Shown: in pieces, positions 1 to 8,662 of the stretch | Numbering within the stretch: position 1 is the first letter of the stretch | How the letters are laid out: each line of letters begins with the position of its first letter | Assembly: GCF_003014735.1 (NCBI RefSeq) | Contig: NZ_PYAX01000005.1 | Span: 372,001-436,000, forward strand | Source: Saccharothrix carnea | Lineage (GTDB): Bacteria > Actinomycetota > Actinomycetes > Mycobacteriales > Pseudonocardiaceae | Reading direction: 5' to 3' | DNA length: 64,000 nucleotides | Translations under genes and position numbers: made by a program | The notes under the pieces: generated by a model | Told to the model about the DNA's origin: nothing | The model's database searches: none | The model's input: only the letters and a program-made list of their open reading frames with translations

Positions 1-2078
1 CCGATCCGGCGCAGCACGTCGTCGGGCTCCTCGCCGCCCCGGCCGAGCAGCAGGTCGCGCGTGCCGCGGGCGAGCCGGGCCGCGGGCCACAGGTAGTCCC
101 GGCCCGCGCGCACCAGCGCCGAGGACTTCAACCGGTCCAGCTCCGCGCGCAGCCGGGCGTTCTCCTCCGACAGCCGCTCGACCAGCTCCGCGCTCGTCGC
201 GCGCTGCTCGTCCAGCTCCCGCACCGCGTCGGCGCGCTCGGTCTCGGCGGACGCCAGCTCCACCAGCGCCTTGCCGAACTCGCCGTCCAGCCGGGAGAAC
301 TCGGCCCGCAGCCGCTGCTCGCGCTCGGCCGCGTCCTCGCGCCGCCGGCGCACCTCGGCGGTCAACGACCCGGTCGGCACCCCGAGCTCGGCGCTCAGCT
401 GGGCCAGTTCGGCGGCGAGCCGCTCGTGGTCGGCCAGCGTCGCGCGGACCTCGTCCAGCCTGCCCCGCTCCCACAGCCGCGTGCGGCCCGGCGCGTCCAG
501 CTCGACGGCCAGCACCTCGCGCACGTCCCGCGCGCGGGCACCGGTCACCAGTTCCTGGAGCTCGGACTCGGCGGCCACCAGCTCGGCCCAGCGGTCGCGG
601 GCGGCCTCGGCGAGGCCGATCAGGTCCGCCAGGTGGAGCACCAGCTGCTTGATGGAGGTCTCGGCGGGCCACGGGTGCGCCGCGCCGCAGCGCATCACCT
701 CGCGGGCGAACTCGACCAGGGCGCGCACCAGCACCAGCTCGGCGTCCACGCCGACGCCCGCCTGCCACTCCAGGTCGATGCGTTGGGGCGTGCCGTCCGG
801 CAGCACGATCACGTTGCCGGGGTGCACGTCCAGGTGGTCCGGCGGCAGCACCGGCACGTCCGGGCGACCCGGCAGGTACGGGTGGGTCCCGTCGTCGGCG
901 AACGGCCGGGCGTCGACGGTGCAGCAGGACCGCCACAGCTCCAGCAGGTCGCGCACGGCGTCGAGGTCGTGCTCGGCCAGCGCGTCGAGCAGCAGCCGGT
1001 CCAACGGCGCGCCCGGCAGCAGCGGCTCGTCCACCGCCGGTGCCTGCCGCAGCCACCCGGCGGTGCCGCCCTCGCCCCGGACCGCGGACAGCCTCAGGTC
1101 TTCGGTCAGCCGCCGCGACCGCCGCCACTTCGGCTGCCGTCCCGCGTTGACCAGCCACCCCAGACCGGGGCGGGTGGCCTTCTCGACCGCTTCCGGCGTG
1201 CGGCCGGCGACCACCAGGAACGACGGCGCGACCGCGGGCCCGAAGCCGTCGGCCACCGCCCGCCGGTGCGGCGACCGCACCGCGACCGCCGTCGACGCGC
1301 CGCCGAACACGCCCAGCAGCGGGTCGCGCACCAGCTTGTCCACGGTGTCCGACGCGTCGGCCAGCTCGTGCACGCGCTCGTCGAGGATCACCCTCGGCAG
1401 CTTGTAGTCCGGGTACGGCAGCAGCCAGCGCTGCGCGGTCAGCCCCGCACCCGCCAGCAGCTCGCGCAACCGCGCCCGGCTCCACGTCTTCGCGCCCGGC
1501 GCGGGGTAGTCGGCCAGGCCGACCCACGGGTGGCCGTGGTGGTCCTCGGGCTGGCCGAGCAGGTAGCCGAGGCCGAGCTGGTTCTCGATCGCGATCACCA
1601 CGACGCCGTCGTCGGCGACCGCGCCCGCCACGTCGGCGAGCATCGCGGCCGGGCCGTCGCCGTAGACCGGCGAGTACTCCAGCACCCCGCACAGCAGCGC
1701 CAGGTCGAACTCGCCGTGCCCGCTCAGCCCCGATGCGTCGGCGGTGACGATCCGCACGTCCGGCAGGTCGCGGCAGCGCTCGGCCGCCGCGGCGGCCCGG
1801 GACGGCGTGCCCTCGACCCCGACGACCCGCGCCCCGGCCTCGCCGAGGGCGCGGGTGAGCACGCCGCTGCCGCAGCCGACGTCCAGCACCCGCAGGCCCT
1901 CGTGCACGTTCAGCGGTGCGAGCAACGCCGTGCGCTGGGGCGAGAAGTGGTAGGTGAGCACCCAGTCCGTGAGGTCGGCCGCCAGTTCCACCGACTCGGA
2001 ACCGACGTCCCGCGCCGCGCGGAGCCGGGCGAGGACCGCGTCCTCGGCGCCATCGGCGTACTCGGGGGTGGTTCTCAT
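1..2078 (-). CDS. Methyltransferase / kinase-like fusion with C-terminal coiled coil (partial, runs off left edge)
   Basis: At least 692 residues are in the window; the C-terminus is missing. The N-terminal quarter is a class I SAM methyltransferase: glycine motif DVGCGSG near residue 75, with VVGVEG following as the second strand. Around residue 415 it reads LDVHPGNVIV then RIDLEWQ, which resembles the catalytic and metal-binding loops of aminoglycoside-phosphotransferase/choline-kinase folds. Residues about 540-650 are a heptad-rich coiled coil (VERLSEENARLRAELDRL). The start ATG at 2078 overlaps the stop of the upstream gene (TGATG), indicating translational coupling. Downstream of sugar-transferase and acyltransferase genes, it probably modifies a surface glycan; substrate unknown. 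High confidence in the methyltransferase domain, moderate in the kinase-like one. Confidence 0.7.
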   Translation of the reverse strand, partial: MRTTPEYADGAEDAVLARLRAARDVGSESVELAADLTDWVLTYHFSPQRTALLAPLNVHEGLRVLDVGCGSGVLTRALGEAGARVVGVEGTPSRAAAAAERCRDLPDVRIVTADASGLSGHGEFDLALLCGVLEYSPVYGDGPAAMLADVAGAVADDGVVVIAIENQLGLGYLLGQPEDHHGHPWVGLADYPAPGAKTWSRARLRELLAGAGLTAQRWLLPYPDYKLPRVILDERVHELADASDTVDKLVRDPLLGVFGGASTAVAVRSPHRRAVADGFGPAVAPSFLVVAGRTPEAVEKATRPGLGWLVNAGRQPKWRRSRRLTEDLRLSAVRGEGGTAGWLRQAPAVDEPLLPGAPLDRLLLDALAEHDLDAVRDLLELWRSCCTVDARPFADDGTHPYLPGRPDVPVLPPDHLDVHPGNVIVLPDGTPQRIDLEWQAGVGVDAELVLVRALVEFAREVMRCGAAHPWPAETSIKQLVLHLADLIGLAEAARDRWAELVAAESELQELVTGARARDVREVLAVELDAPGRTRLWERGRLDEVRATLADHERLAAELAQLSAELGVPTGSLTAEVRRRREDAAEREQRLRAEFSRLDGEFGKALVELASAETERADAVRELDEQRATSAELVERLSEENARLRAELDRLKSSALVRAGRDYLWPAARLARGTRDLLLGRGGEEPDDVLRRI

Positions 2079-3205
2079 CAGCTGATCGGGAACTGCTTGA
2101 CCACCGAGACGCCGTACTCCTGGAACTCCTTGATCAGTTCCTTGTCGTCCACGCCGATGGGCGTCTGCGTGGTACCGATGCGCACGACCTTGGAGCCGGT
2201 GACGTAGACGCAGCGGTAGAAGCCGGGCTCACCCTTGCGGATCATCTGCTGGACCGAGGACTTCTGCGGCAGGCGGCCCTTCGCGCCATCGGCCATGCCC
2301 GCGGTCTCCTGCAGCCCGGCGAGCGCCGTGGCCAGCTCCTCGGCCTTCGCCGCGTCACCGGTCTCGAACACCATGGCGTCGTAGGTGAACGCCTTCTCGG
2401 TGCTGCCCTTGAAGTTCACCTCGGTGACACCGGCGGCCTCGGCCGCGGCGACCTCCTCGGCGGTGAGCAGCTTCGCGCCGACTGCCTCCGACAGCACCAC
2501 GACGCCGTTGGCCGGGTTCGGGGTGCCGGGACCGGCGGGCAGCAGGTCGATCGGCGGCTTGGTGGTGGTCGTGGTCGGCGCCGCGCTGGAGGTCTGCTGG
2601 GTCGTGGTGTCGCCGCCCGCGCTCGACGAGGAGTCGCGGAACCCGAAGAACCAGACGGCACCGCCGATCAGCGCCACCACGAGGATCACGCCGACGATCG
2701 CGAAGACCTTCTTGCCACCGCCGCCGGAGGTGTCGTCGAACACCTCGGGGCCCTGCCGCAGCCAGTTGTCGCTCGACGCCGCGGCCCACGGCGCCGACGT
2801 GTCCGCGCTGGCCCACGGGGTGGACTGCGGTGGCTGCTGCGGGAACCCGCCGGGCGGCGAGTTGAACTGCTGGTGCGGGGGCATCGACCCACCCGGCACG
2901 AACTGGGTGCGGTCCGCGTCCGGGTTCGCCGGCCTGGCGCCACCGGGCACGACCTGCGTCTTGTCCACGTTGTCGGGCGTGGCGTCCTGACCCACCGGCC
3001 GGATGAACTGCGTCGCGCTCGCGCCTGCCGCGTCCGGGGTGCCGGGCTGCTGCGCCGACGGTGGGTGGGACTGCCACTGCTGGACGGGCGGGACGGACTG
3101 GGCCGCGGACAGCACCTGGTCGCGGCGCGTCCGGTACTCGTCGGCGGATACCCGACCCGCGGCAAGCTCCTCGTCCAGCTTGCGCAGCTCCTCCTGCCAG
3201 TTCAC
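2078..3205 (-). CDS. SHOCT-like, membrane-anchored protein with extracytoplasmic domain
   Basis: About 375 residues from a GTG at 3205 with an AAAGGGG ribosome site; an upstream in-frame extension to 3553 has no ribosome site and was not used. The N-terminus (EELRKLDEELAAGRVSADEY) resembles SHOCT/short C-terminal-type oligomerisation helices. A Pro/Gln-rich cytosolic linker follows, then one membrane span (FAIVGVILVVALIGGAVWFF) at about residue 175, a Ser/Thr-rich stretch and a roughly 180-residue outer domain without a recognised family. Its stop overlaps the start of the methyltransferase gene by one base. It lies 124 bp after the glycosyltransferase gene, so may begin its own transcript. 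Function unknown. Confidence 0.75.
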   Translation of the reverse strand: MNWQEELRKLDEELAAGRVSADEYRTRRDQVLSAAQSVPPVQQWQSHPPSAQQPGTPDAAGASATQFIRPVGQDATPDNVDKTQVVPGGARPANPDADRTQFVPGGSMPPHQQFNSPPGGFPQQPPQSTPWASADTSAPWAAASSDNWLRQGPEVFDDTSGGGGKKVFAIVGVILVVALIGGAVWFFGFRDSSSSAGGDTTTQQTSSAAPTTTTTKPPIDLLPAGPGTPNPANGVVVLSEAVGAKLLTAEEVAAAEAAGVTEVNFKGSTEKAFTYDAMVFETGDAAKAEELATALAGLQETAGMADGAKGRLPQKSSVQQMIRKGEPGFYRCVYVTGSKVVRIGTTQTPIGVDDKELIKEFQEYGVSVVKQFPIS

Positions 3206-3329
3206 GCCGGCAGCCCCTTTCTGCGGTTCATGCGATCGTGGCCATTGTGCACGGGTAGCGCACCGGTCCAACTGGCCAGTCCCAAGTCGTGATCCGACAT
3301 CGGCTGTGTCGTGTCGGGTGGTGCTGGTG

Positions 3330-5708
3330 TTATCGCTGTGGCCGACGTCCGCGCAGGCGGACACCGTCGTACTTGTCGATCGCGACCACCGCGGCCTTGC
3401 GGAGCAGCGGGACCACCCGCTGGGTCTTGGCCGGTGGTGCGGGCGGCGGCTGCGGTGCCCGGCGCTCCCGCCAGGTGGCGTGCGCCTCGGCGAGCCGGTC
3501 GCGGACCCAGGCCGCGGTGGTGTCGAACGTGCGTTCGGCGAGCAGGCGTTCACGGGCGGCCAGACCCCGTGCCACGGCGCGCTCCGGGTCGTCCGCCACC
3601 TCCCGCATCGCCGCCGCCGCCGCGTCCAGGTCCGGTTCGGCCCACCGGTAGTCCGGCGGGTAGGGCGGCGAGCCCGGTCCGACCTCGGTCATCCGGTACG
3701 GCACCGGCCAGGCGTGCTCCCGGACGACGAACTCGGCGGTGCCGGAGTAGTCCGTGGTGATCACGGGCAGGCCCAGCGCCATCGCCTCGGCCACGGTGAA
3801 CCCGAAGCCCTCCGAGCGGTGCAGCGAGACGTAGCAGTGGCTGCCCGCGTACAGCTCGCGCAGCTCTTGCACCGTCAGGTACCGCTCCAGCACGGTGACC
3901 CGGTCGTCCTCGGCCGCCGCGGCACGCAGCCGTTCGCGGGCGGGCACGTGCTGGTCGCCGTTGATCGCCTTGATCACCAGCTCGACGTCGCGGCGGTCCG
4001 GGAACGCGCGCCGGAACGCCTCGATCGCGCCGAACGGGTTCTTCCGGGCCACCACGCTGTTGAAGTCCATGGCGAACAGGAAGCGGATCGGCCCCTCGGG
4101 GCGTTGCGGGGAGATCGCGGGCGCGGGGCGCACCGGCAGCGGGATCACCCGGACCGGCTTGTCGGTGTGCGCGGCGATCGACGCCCGGGCGAACTCGCTG
4201 ATCGTCCAGACCTCGTCCACGCAGTCGAACTCGTGCATCGCGGCCGGGAACTCGTCCAGCTCCCACGACCACACGCCGATCCGGTACCGCTCGTGCGCCA
4301 CCTCGGGGTGCTGCTCGACCACGGCGCGGACCAGGTCGGCGTTCACGCACAGCAGGCTGACCGGGAACTCGGGGCGGCCCACGTCGTCCGGCTGGTCGAG
4401 GTCGGTGCGGTTGGCCACGAACCGGTCCTCGACCACCGAGGCCACCGGTACCGCCGCCAGGTGCAGCGCCTCGTGCAGCACGCGGGCCAGCTCGCCGACG
4501 CCGAGCACGGCGGTCAGGTGGCCGACCAGGTTCACCCCGAAGCGGTCGCGCGGCGGCTGGGGTGACGTGTCCGGTCCGGGCACGGCCCAGTCCGGCAGCA
4601 GCCCCTCGGTGACCGCGGACGTGCGGCACCACTGGGCGAACCCGGGCGACCACGGCCGGCCGAACACCGCGCGCAGGTCGGGGCGGCCGTGCCAGATCGC
4701 GGTGGCGATCCGGCTCACCCCGTGCTCGGAGCGCTCGGTCAGCCAGTCGCGGAACGGCTTGCCGGTGAACGCGTGCGGCGGCACGGGCGCCGGCTTGCGC
4801 GGTGCCCGCGACGCCTGGACACCGGCCCGGTAGGCCTCGCGCAGCAGCGGGGTGAGCGGCGTGCCGTCCGGCAGCTCGTCCAGCCAGGACGGCAGGACGT
4901 CTTCGGCGGCCGGCCACCCCGCTTCGACGAGCCGTTCGGCGTAGTCGGCGGTCAGCTCGCGCAGCTCCGGCCGTTCGGACAGCAAGGTCGCCGGGCGGTG
5001 GGTGAACTCGGTGCTGAGCAGCCACGGCTGCTCCGGGTCGAAGCCGAGCAGGTCGACCAGCGTGAGCCGCGCGCCCGCCCGCTCGAAGGCGTTCCAGGTG
5101 CCGAAGCCGACACCGGGATCGGTCACGGTGGTGTGCGGGAAGTGGCTCACCGCCTGGTCGAACCACTCCTGGTCGCAGAAGGCGTCGCGGTCGAACCGGA
5201 TCACCCGGTCACCCAGGACCGCGTCGATCCACAGCTCCGGCAGGTCCGGTTCGGTGACCACCAGGTAGCCGGGGTTGTGCACGCCTGAACCGATCAGCCT
5301 CGCCTCGTCCGACTCGGCGTCGCGGCCCGTCACCGGGTGCGCGAAGTGCGGCGCCACGGACAGCCCGGTCACCGCGGGCAGCGGTCCGAGCACCAGGCTG
5401 GTCGGGCTCAGGTACGTGACCGACGGCGCGTCGGCCAGCAGCGTGCGCAGCAACCACGGCTTCACCGCGGCGGCGAGCTGCGGCAGCGGGTGCCCGCCGG
5501 CCAGGGCCAGGAACTCGTCCTCGGTCAACCCGAACCGGTCCGGCCCCAGGTAGGTCACGCCGTTCCTGGTCTCGACACCGTGGGGACCGTCCAGCACGGC
5601 GACGGCGAACCGGTGGCCCGGGTGGTGCCGCAGGTAGGACTCGGCCAACACGGTCGCCGCGGCCAGCCCCCGTTCCGCGGTCACCGTGCAGGCGGTCGGG
5701 ACGCTCAT
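3330..5708 (-). CDS. Two-domain glycosyltransferase (GT-A-like N-terminus, GT4-type C-terminus)
   Basis: 792 residues. The first 300 or so residues look like a nucleotide-sugar transferase of the GT-A type (AAATVLAESYLRHHPGHRFAVA..., then YLSPTSLVLGPL). The C-terminal half is a GT-B fold of family GT4: FLFAMDFNSVVARKNP near residue 545, and the signature SEGFGFTVAEAMALGLPVIT near 650, in which the Glu residues bind the donor nucleotide sugar. The start ATG at 5708 overlaps the acyltransferase stop (ATGA). Expected to be cytoplasmic, adding two kinds of sugar or one sugar with a regulatory second domain, in assembly of a surface polysaccharide. Linkage and donor cannot be read from sequence. 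Confidence 0.85.
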   Translation of the reverse strand: MSVPTACTVTAERGLAAATVLAESYLRHHPGHRFAVAVLDGPHGVETRNGVTYLGPDRFGLTEDEFLALAGGHPLPQLAAAVKPWLLRTLLADAPSVTYLSPTSLVLGPLPAVTGLSVAPHFAHPVTGRDAESDEARLIGSGVHNPGYLVVTEPDLPELWIDAVLGDRVIRFDRDAFCDQEWFDQAVSHFPHTTVTDPGVGFGTWNAFERAGARLTLVDLLGFDPEQPWLLSTEFTHRPATLLSERPELRELTADYAERLVEAGWPAAEDVLPSWLDELPDGTPLTPLLREAYRAGVQASRAPRKPAPVPPHAFTGKPFRDWLTERSEHGVSRIATAIWHGRPDLRAVFGRPWSPGFAQWCRTSAVTEGLLPDWAVPGPDTSPQPPRDRFGVNLVGHLTAVLGVGELARVLHEALHLAAVPVASVVEDRFVANRTDLDQPDDVGRPEFPVSLLCVNADLVRAVVEQHPEVAHERYRIGVWSWELDEFPAAMHEFDCVDEVWTISEFARASIAAHTDKPVRVIPLPVRPAPAISPQRPEGPIRFLFAMDFNSVVARKNPFGAIEAFRRAFPDRRDVELVIKAINGDQHVPARERLRAAAAEDDRVTVLERYLTVQELRELYAGSHCYVSLHRSEGFGFTVAEAMALGLPVITTDYSGTAEFVVREHAWPVPYRMTEVGPGSPPYPPDYRWAEPDLDAAAAAMREVADDPERAVARGLAARERLLAERTFDTTAAWVRDRLAEAHATWRERRAPQPPPAPPAKTQRVVPLLRKAAVVAIDKYDGVRLRGRRPQR

Positions 5709-6850
5709 GCTCTCTGCCTCGCCTCCGAACGCGCTTCGCGGCGTTCAAGTCTGGCCTTCTCGCGTTTGCGGTACCAGTTCGCGGCCGGCAGCTCCACCAG
5801 CCGGTACAGCAGTTCTGCGGCGATCGCCACGCCGACCAGCGCCACCGCGACCGAGCCCCAGTAGCCGGTGACCGGGGTCAGCCAACCCAGCACCGGGAAG
5901 CCGACCGGGATGTGCACCAGGTAGATCGCGTAGGTGCGCTTCGCCACCGCCGCGACCCACGGCGAGCGCACCAGCCGCCCGTTCGCCTTGGTGGCGATCA
6001 GCAGCACCAGGGTCAGCACCAGCAGTTGGCGCGTGAACGCCTCGCCCGGCGGCCACCGCTCACTGGTCAGGTCGGCGCGCAGGAACATCAGGTAGTGCAG
6101 GACGCCGAACGCGAGCCCGGCGGGCGCGGACAGCCGACCCGACCGCACCAACGAGATGAGCTGGCCGATGAACAGCACCGGGAGGAACGTCGCGATCATG
6201 CGCACCGAGCTCCACGGCGGACCGCCTTCCGGCGGCGTCACCGACAGCAGCACCGACACGAACGCGACCGAGATCGCGGGCGGCAGCCACGGCCAGCGCT
6301 TGAGGAGCGGGATGGTCGCCGCGACGAACAGGTAGAACGCCATCTGGATGCACAGCGTCCAGGTGATCGCCAGGACCGAGGACGTGGCCGGCACGGTGAA
6401 GTTGACCAGCAGCAGGTTGAAGACGAGGTCGTCGGCGTCGGGCAGCCGGTTCGCGCTCAGCCACTTGTTGGACACCATGACCCAGGCGATGACGACCATC
6501 ACCCACATCGCGGGCAGCAGCCGTGCCGCCCTGCGCCCGAGGAACTGCGGTGACGACTCGCGGAACGCCACGTGGGTCACGACCATGCCGCTGATCAGCA
6601 GGAACACGCACACGCCGACGAAGCTCAGCCGCTCGTTGAGGTGCAGCGGGTCGGTCAGCAGCCCGTCGACCACGTGCGCGGGCAGGAAGTCGTGCCCGTT
6701 GAGGCGCAGCCAGTTCGAGTAGTGGTTGTAGATGACCGCGAGCGCGGCCAGGATGCGCAGCAGGTCCAGGCCGTGCATGTACTTGTTGGCCTTGACGGCC
6801 GGGGCGGCCGTCCGCGGGCCGGCGTAGGTCACCACCGGCGGGCCGCCCAT
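5705..6850 (-). CDS. Acyltransferase 3 family membrane protein
   Basis: 381 residues, start ATG 6850. Family acyltransferase 3 (OafA/YrhL, Nod factor NodX type) is supported by the N-terminal GLDLLRILAALAVIYNHYSNW, where the His is the conserved family residue, followed by about ten hydrophobic segments and a basic C-terminus. These integral membrane enzymes transfer acetyl or other short acyl groups to extracytoplasmic sugars. The gene overlaps the upstream membrane-protein gene by 22 bp and the downstream glycosyltransferase by 4 bp, so it belongs to one operon with them. Substrate probably the glycan built by this operon (inference). Confidence 0.85.
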   Translation of the reverse strand: MGGPPVVTYAGPRTAAPAVKANKYMHGLDLLRILAALAVIYNHYSNWLRLNGHDFLPAHVVDGLLTDPLHLNERLSFVGVCVFLLISGMVVTHVAFRESSPQFLGRRAARLLPAMWVMVVIAWVMVSNKWLSANRLPDADDLVFNLLLVNFTVPATSSVLAITWTLCIQMAFYLFVAATIPLLKRWPWLPPAISVAFVSVLLSVTPPEGGPPWSSVRMIATFLPVLFIGQLISLVRSGRLSAPAGLAFGVLHYLMFLRADLTSERWPPGEAFTRQLLVLTLVLLIATKANGRLVRSPWVAAVAKRTYAIYLVHIPVGFPVLGWLTPVTGYWGSVAVALVGVAIAAELLYRLVELPAANWYRKREKARLERREARSEARQRA

Positions 6851-7797
6851 CCGAACGCGCCGGCGGCGCAGACCGTGGCGGCGACACCCGCGGGGACGCC
6901 GGCGACGGCCGCGACCGGGAAGCCGACCACGCCTTGCAGCAGCGCCAGCCACACCGCGTGGCGGGCGAGCCAGGTCACGACCCGGTGCCCGGCCACCTTC
7001 TCGGCCGTCTGGCCGGCGAACAGCACGGACGTCGTCAGCAGCAGCGCGGCGTACGCGGCGGTCAGCGGGTACCACCACTTCGCCAGCTCCGGCGTCGTCC
7101 GCTCGGCGAGCAGCAGCACGCCCCAAGCGGCGACCGCCAGGGCGGGCGCGAACCGGGTCCGCGGCGTGAGCGCCACCGCCTGACCGATCGCGACGACCGC
7201 GGAGAACGCCGCGACGGTGACCGCGCGCGCGTCCGGCACGAGCGCCACAGCGGTGGCCGCGAGCACGACGTGGGCGGCGGGCACCACCCAGCCGGCGCGC
7301 CGGGCGAGCGCGCCCGTGCCGATGGCGAGCAGTTCCAGCAGCACGATCCACGCCAGCGGCACGATCAGCGGCTTCTCCGCGATGAGCTGGCTGAGCAGGC
7401 TCAGGTTGCCGACCACGGCGAACGGCGAGGTGTGCGAGGCGGCCGGGGTGTTCCAGATCTCCGCGCCGAGGGTGACCGCGGCGGCGGCCAGCAGCACGGC
7501 GACGGCGGCGGGCAGGTAGGCGGACAGCAGCCGCCGGGCGACGGGCCGGTCGGTGACGCTGTCGTAGCCGGCCGCCGCCAGCAGCAGCATCGCGCCGAGC
7601 ACGCCGAAGTCCTCGCCGATGCCGAGCGGGCGGTTGAGCAGGGCGCGGACCGGTGCGAGGTCGACGTTGAGCCCGACGAGGTAGCCGTACACCAGCAGCA
7701 CCGCGCCGGCCGCGCGCAACAGCACGGGACCGGGTGATGCCCGGTGCGCGGACGGCTCGGTCGCGGTGGTGGCCTCCGGTGTGGCGAGGGCGGTCAT
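6829..7797 (-). CDS. Polytopic membrane protein, acyltransferase-3-like
   Basis: 322 residues from ATG 7797, which overlaps the previous stop (ATGA). It has about nine or ten hydrophobic helices and a layout like acyltransferase 3 proteins (VLLRAAGAVLLVYGYLVGLNVD at the start), but the usual R-x-x-A-x-x-x-V-x-x-x-H helix is not convincing, so it may be a degenerate or non-catalytic relative. It lies directly before a better-conserved acyltransferase 3 gene, which suggests that the two act on the same substrate. Function not assigned. Confidence 0.65.
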   Translation of the reverse strand: MTALATPEATTATEPSAHRASPGPVLLRAAGAVLLVYGYLVGLNVDLAPVRALLNRPLGIGEDFGVLGAMLLLAAAGYDSVTDRPVARRLLSAYLPAAVAVLLAAAAVTLGAEIWNTPAASHTSPFAVVGNLSLLSQLIAEKPLIVPLAWIVLLELLAIGTGALARRAGWVVPAAHVVLAATAVALVPDARAVTVAAFSAVVAIGQAVALTPRTRFAPALAVAAWGVLLLAERTTPELAKWWYPLTAAYAALLLTTSVLFAGQTAEKVAGHRVVTWLARHAVWLALLQGVVGFPVAAVAGVPAGVAATVCAAGAFGWAARRW

Positions 7798-8405
7798 CGT
7801 TCCTCCCCCGGCGACCTGGTCAGCTGCTGGTCCACCAGCGCGGTGACGGCGGGCGTGGCATCGGGGCCGTAGCCCTCGACCCGCAACACGTCCCGACCGT
7901 GCACGTAGTGGCCGTGGAAGACGGCCGAAGTGGCGTTGCGCGACTTGCGCAGCAGCAGGCCGCGGTGGTTCGTCGGCTCCAGCTCGTGCCCGCCCGCCTC
8001 GTAGTGCCGGTCCAGCGCCGCCAGCGCGTCCCACGGGTCCGCGGTGTCGCGCACGGTGAACCGCCACACACCCAAGGTGGTGCCGGTTTCGTTGCGGGTG
8101 ACCGTGCCGGTGACCCGGACCACACCGGTGCGGGTGAGCAGGCTCACCTCGGCGTCGGTGAGCACACCGGACTTGAGGAACGAGCCGGGCTTGTCCCGCC
8201 GGCTGAACACCACCGGGTACGGCGGCGTGACCAGCGGGTCCGGCTCTGGCTCGACGTAGGGCAGGCGGGGTGTCGGATCGGGCGTGGACACCTGGTTCGC
8301 GGCGCTCGCCGGGTTCGAACCGTCACCCCAGACGACCCAGGCGGACGCGGCGACCGCGGTCAGCAGCACCAGCACAGCGAGGACGGACGCCGGCTTCACA
8401 CTCAC
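7794..8405 (-). CDS. Exported/membrane-anchored protein of unknown function
   Basis: 203 residues, GTG start at 8405 preceded by a TTGGGGGA ribosome site. One N-terminal hydrophobic helix (VLAVLVLLTAVAASAWVVW) acts as a signal anchor; the rest is a soluble outer domain with a Pro-rich linker (STPDPTPRLPYVEPEPDP). No known family recognised. It is the first gene of the minus-strand operon and is coupled by a 4-bp overlap to the next membrane protein, so probably takes part in the same surface-modification process. Confidence 0.7.
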   Translation of the reverse strand: MSVKPASVLAVLVLLTAVAASAWVVWGDGSNPASAANQVSTPDPTPRLPYVEPEPDPLVTPPYPVVFSRRDKPGSFLKSGVLTDAEVSLLTRTGVVRVTGTVTRNETGTTLGVWRFTVRDTADPWDALAALDRHYEAGGHELEPTNHRGLLLRKSRNATSAVFHGHYVHGRDVLRVEGYGPDATPAVTALVDQQLTRSPGEER

Positions 8406-8662
8406 TCCCCCAAGGTCGTTGCCGGGTCATTGTCGCTGATCAACACGGGTACGTGGATAGCGTGCCGACGTCATGGCTCGGTTGCGGTCCGATGGTCGCA
8501 CACGTCGACGTGCTCCCGTGACGAAACCGGGGCTTGCGACCTCCTGGCACGGATTTTCGCCGGCGAACCGGGTGGGGTCGGCACCTAGGATGTGAGAGCG
8601 CTCCCCCGCACGGCGCGGTGTGGGTGTTCCGTGACCCCGCCGTCCGCAGGAGCCCCAGCACC
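8406..8662. promoter_or_regulatory. Divergent intergenic region between glycan operon and ABC exporter
   Basis: 257 bp between divergent starts at 8405 (minus) and 8663 (plus). It must hold both promoters. I see no clear -35/-10 pair or strong palindrome; AGGAG at about 8648 is the ribosome site of the ABC gene. Confidence 0.5.

Noticed and set aside
426..2207. Long plus-strand open frame over the left edge
   Set aside because: Gln/Arg/His/Pro-rich shadow of the methyltransferase fusion; the minus frame has motifs and high third-position G/C.
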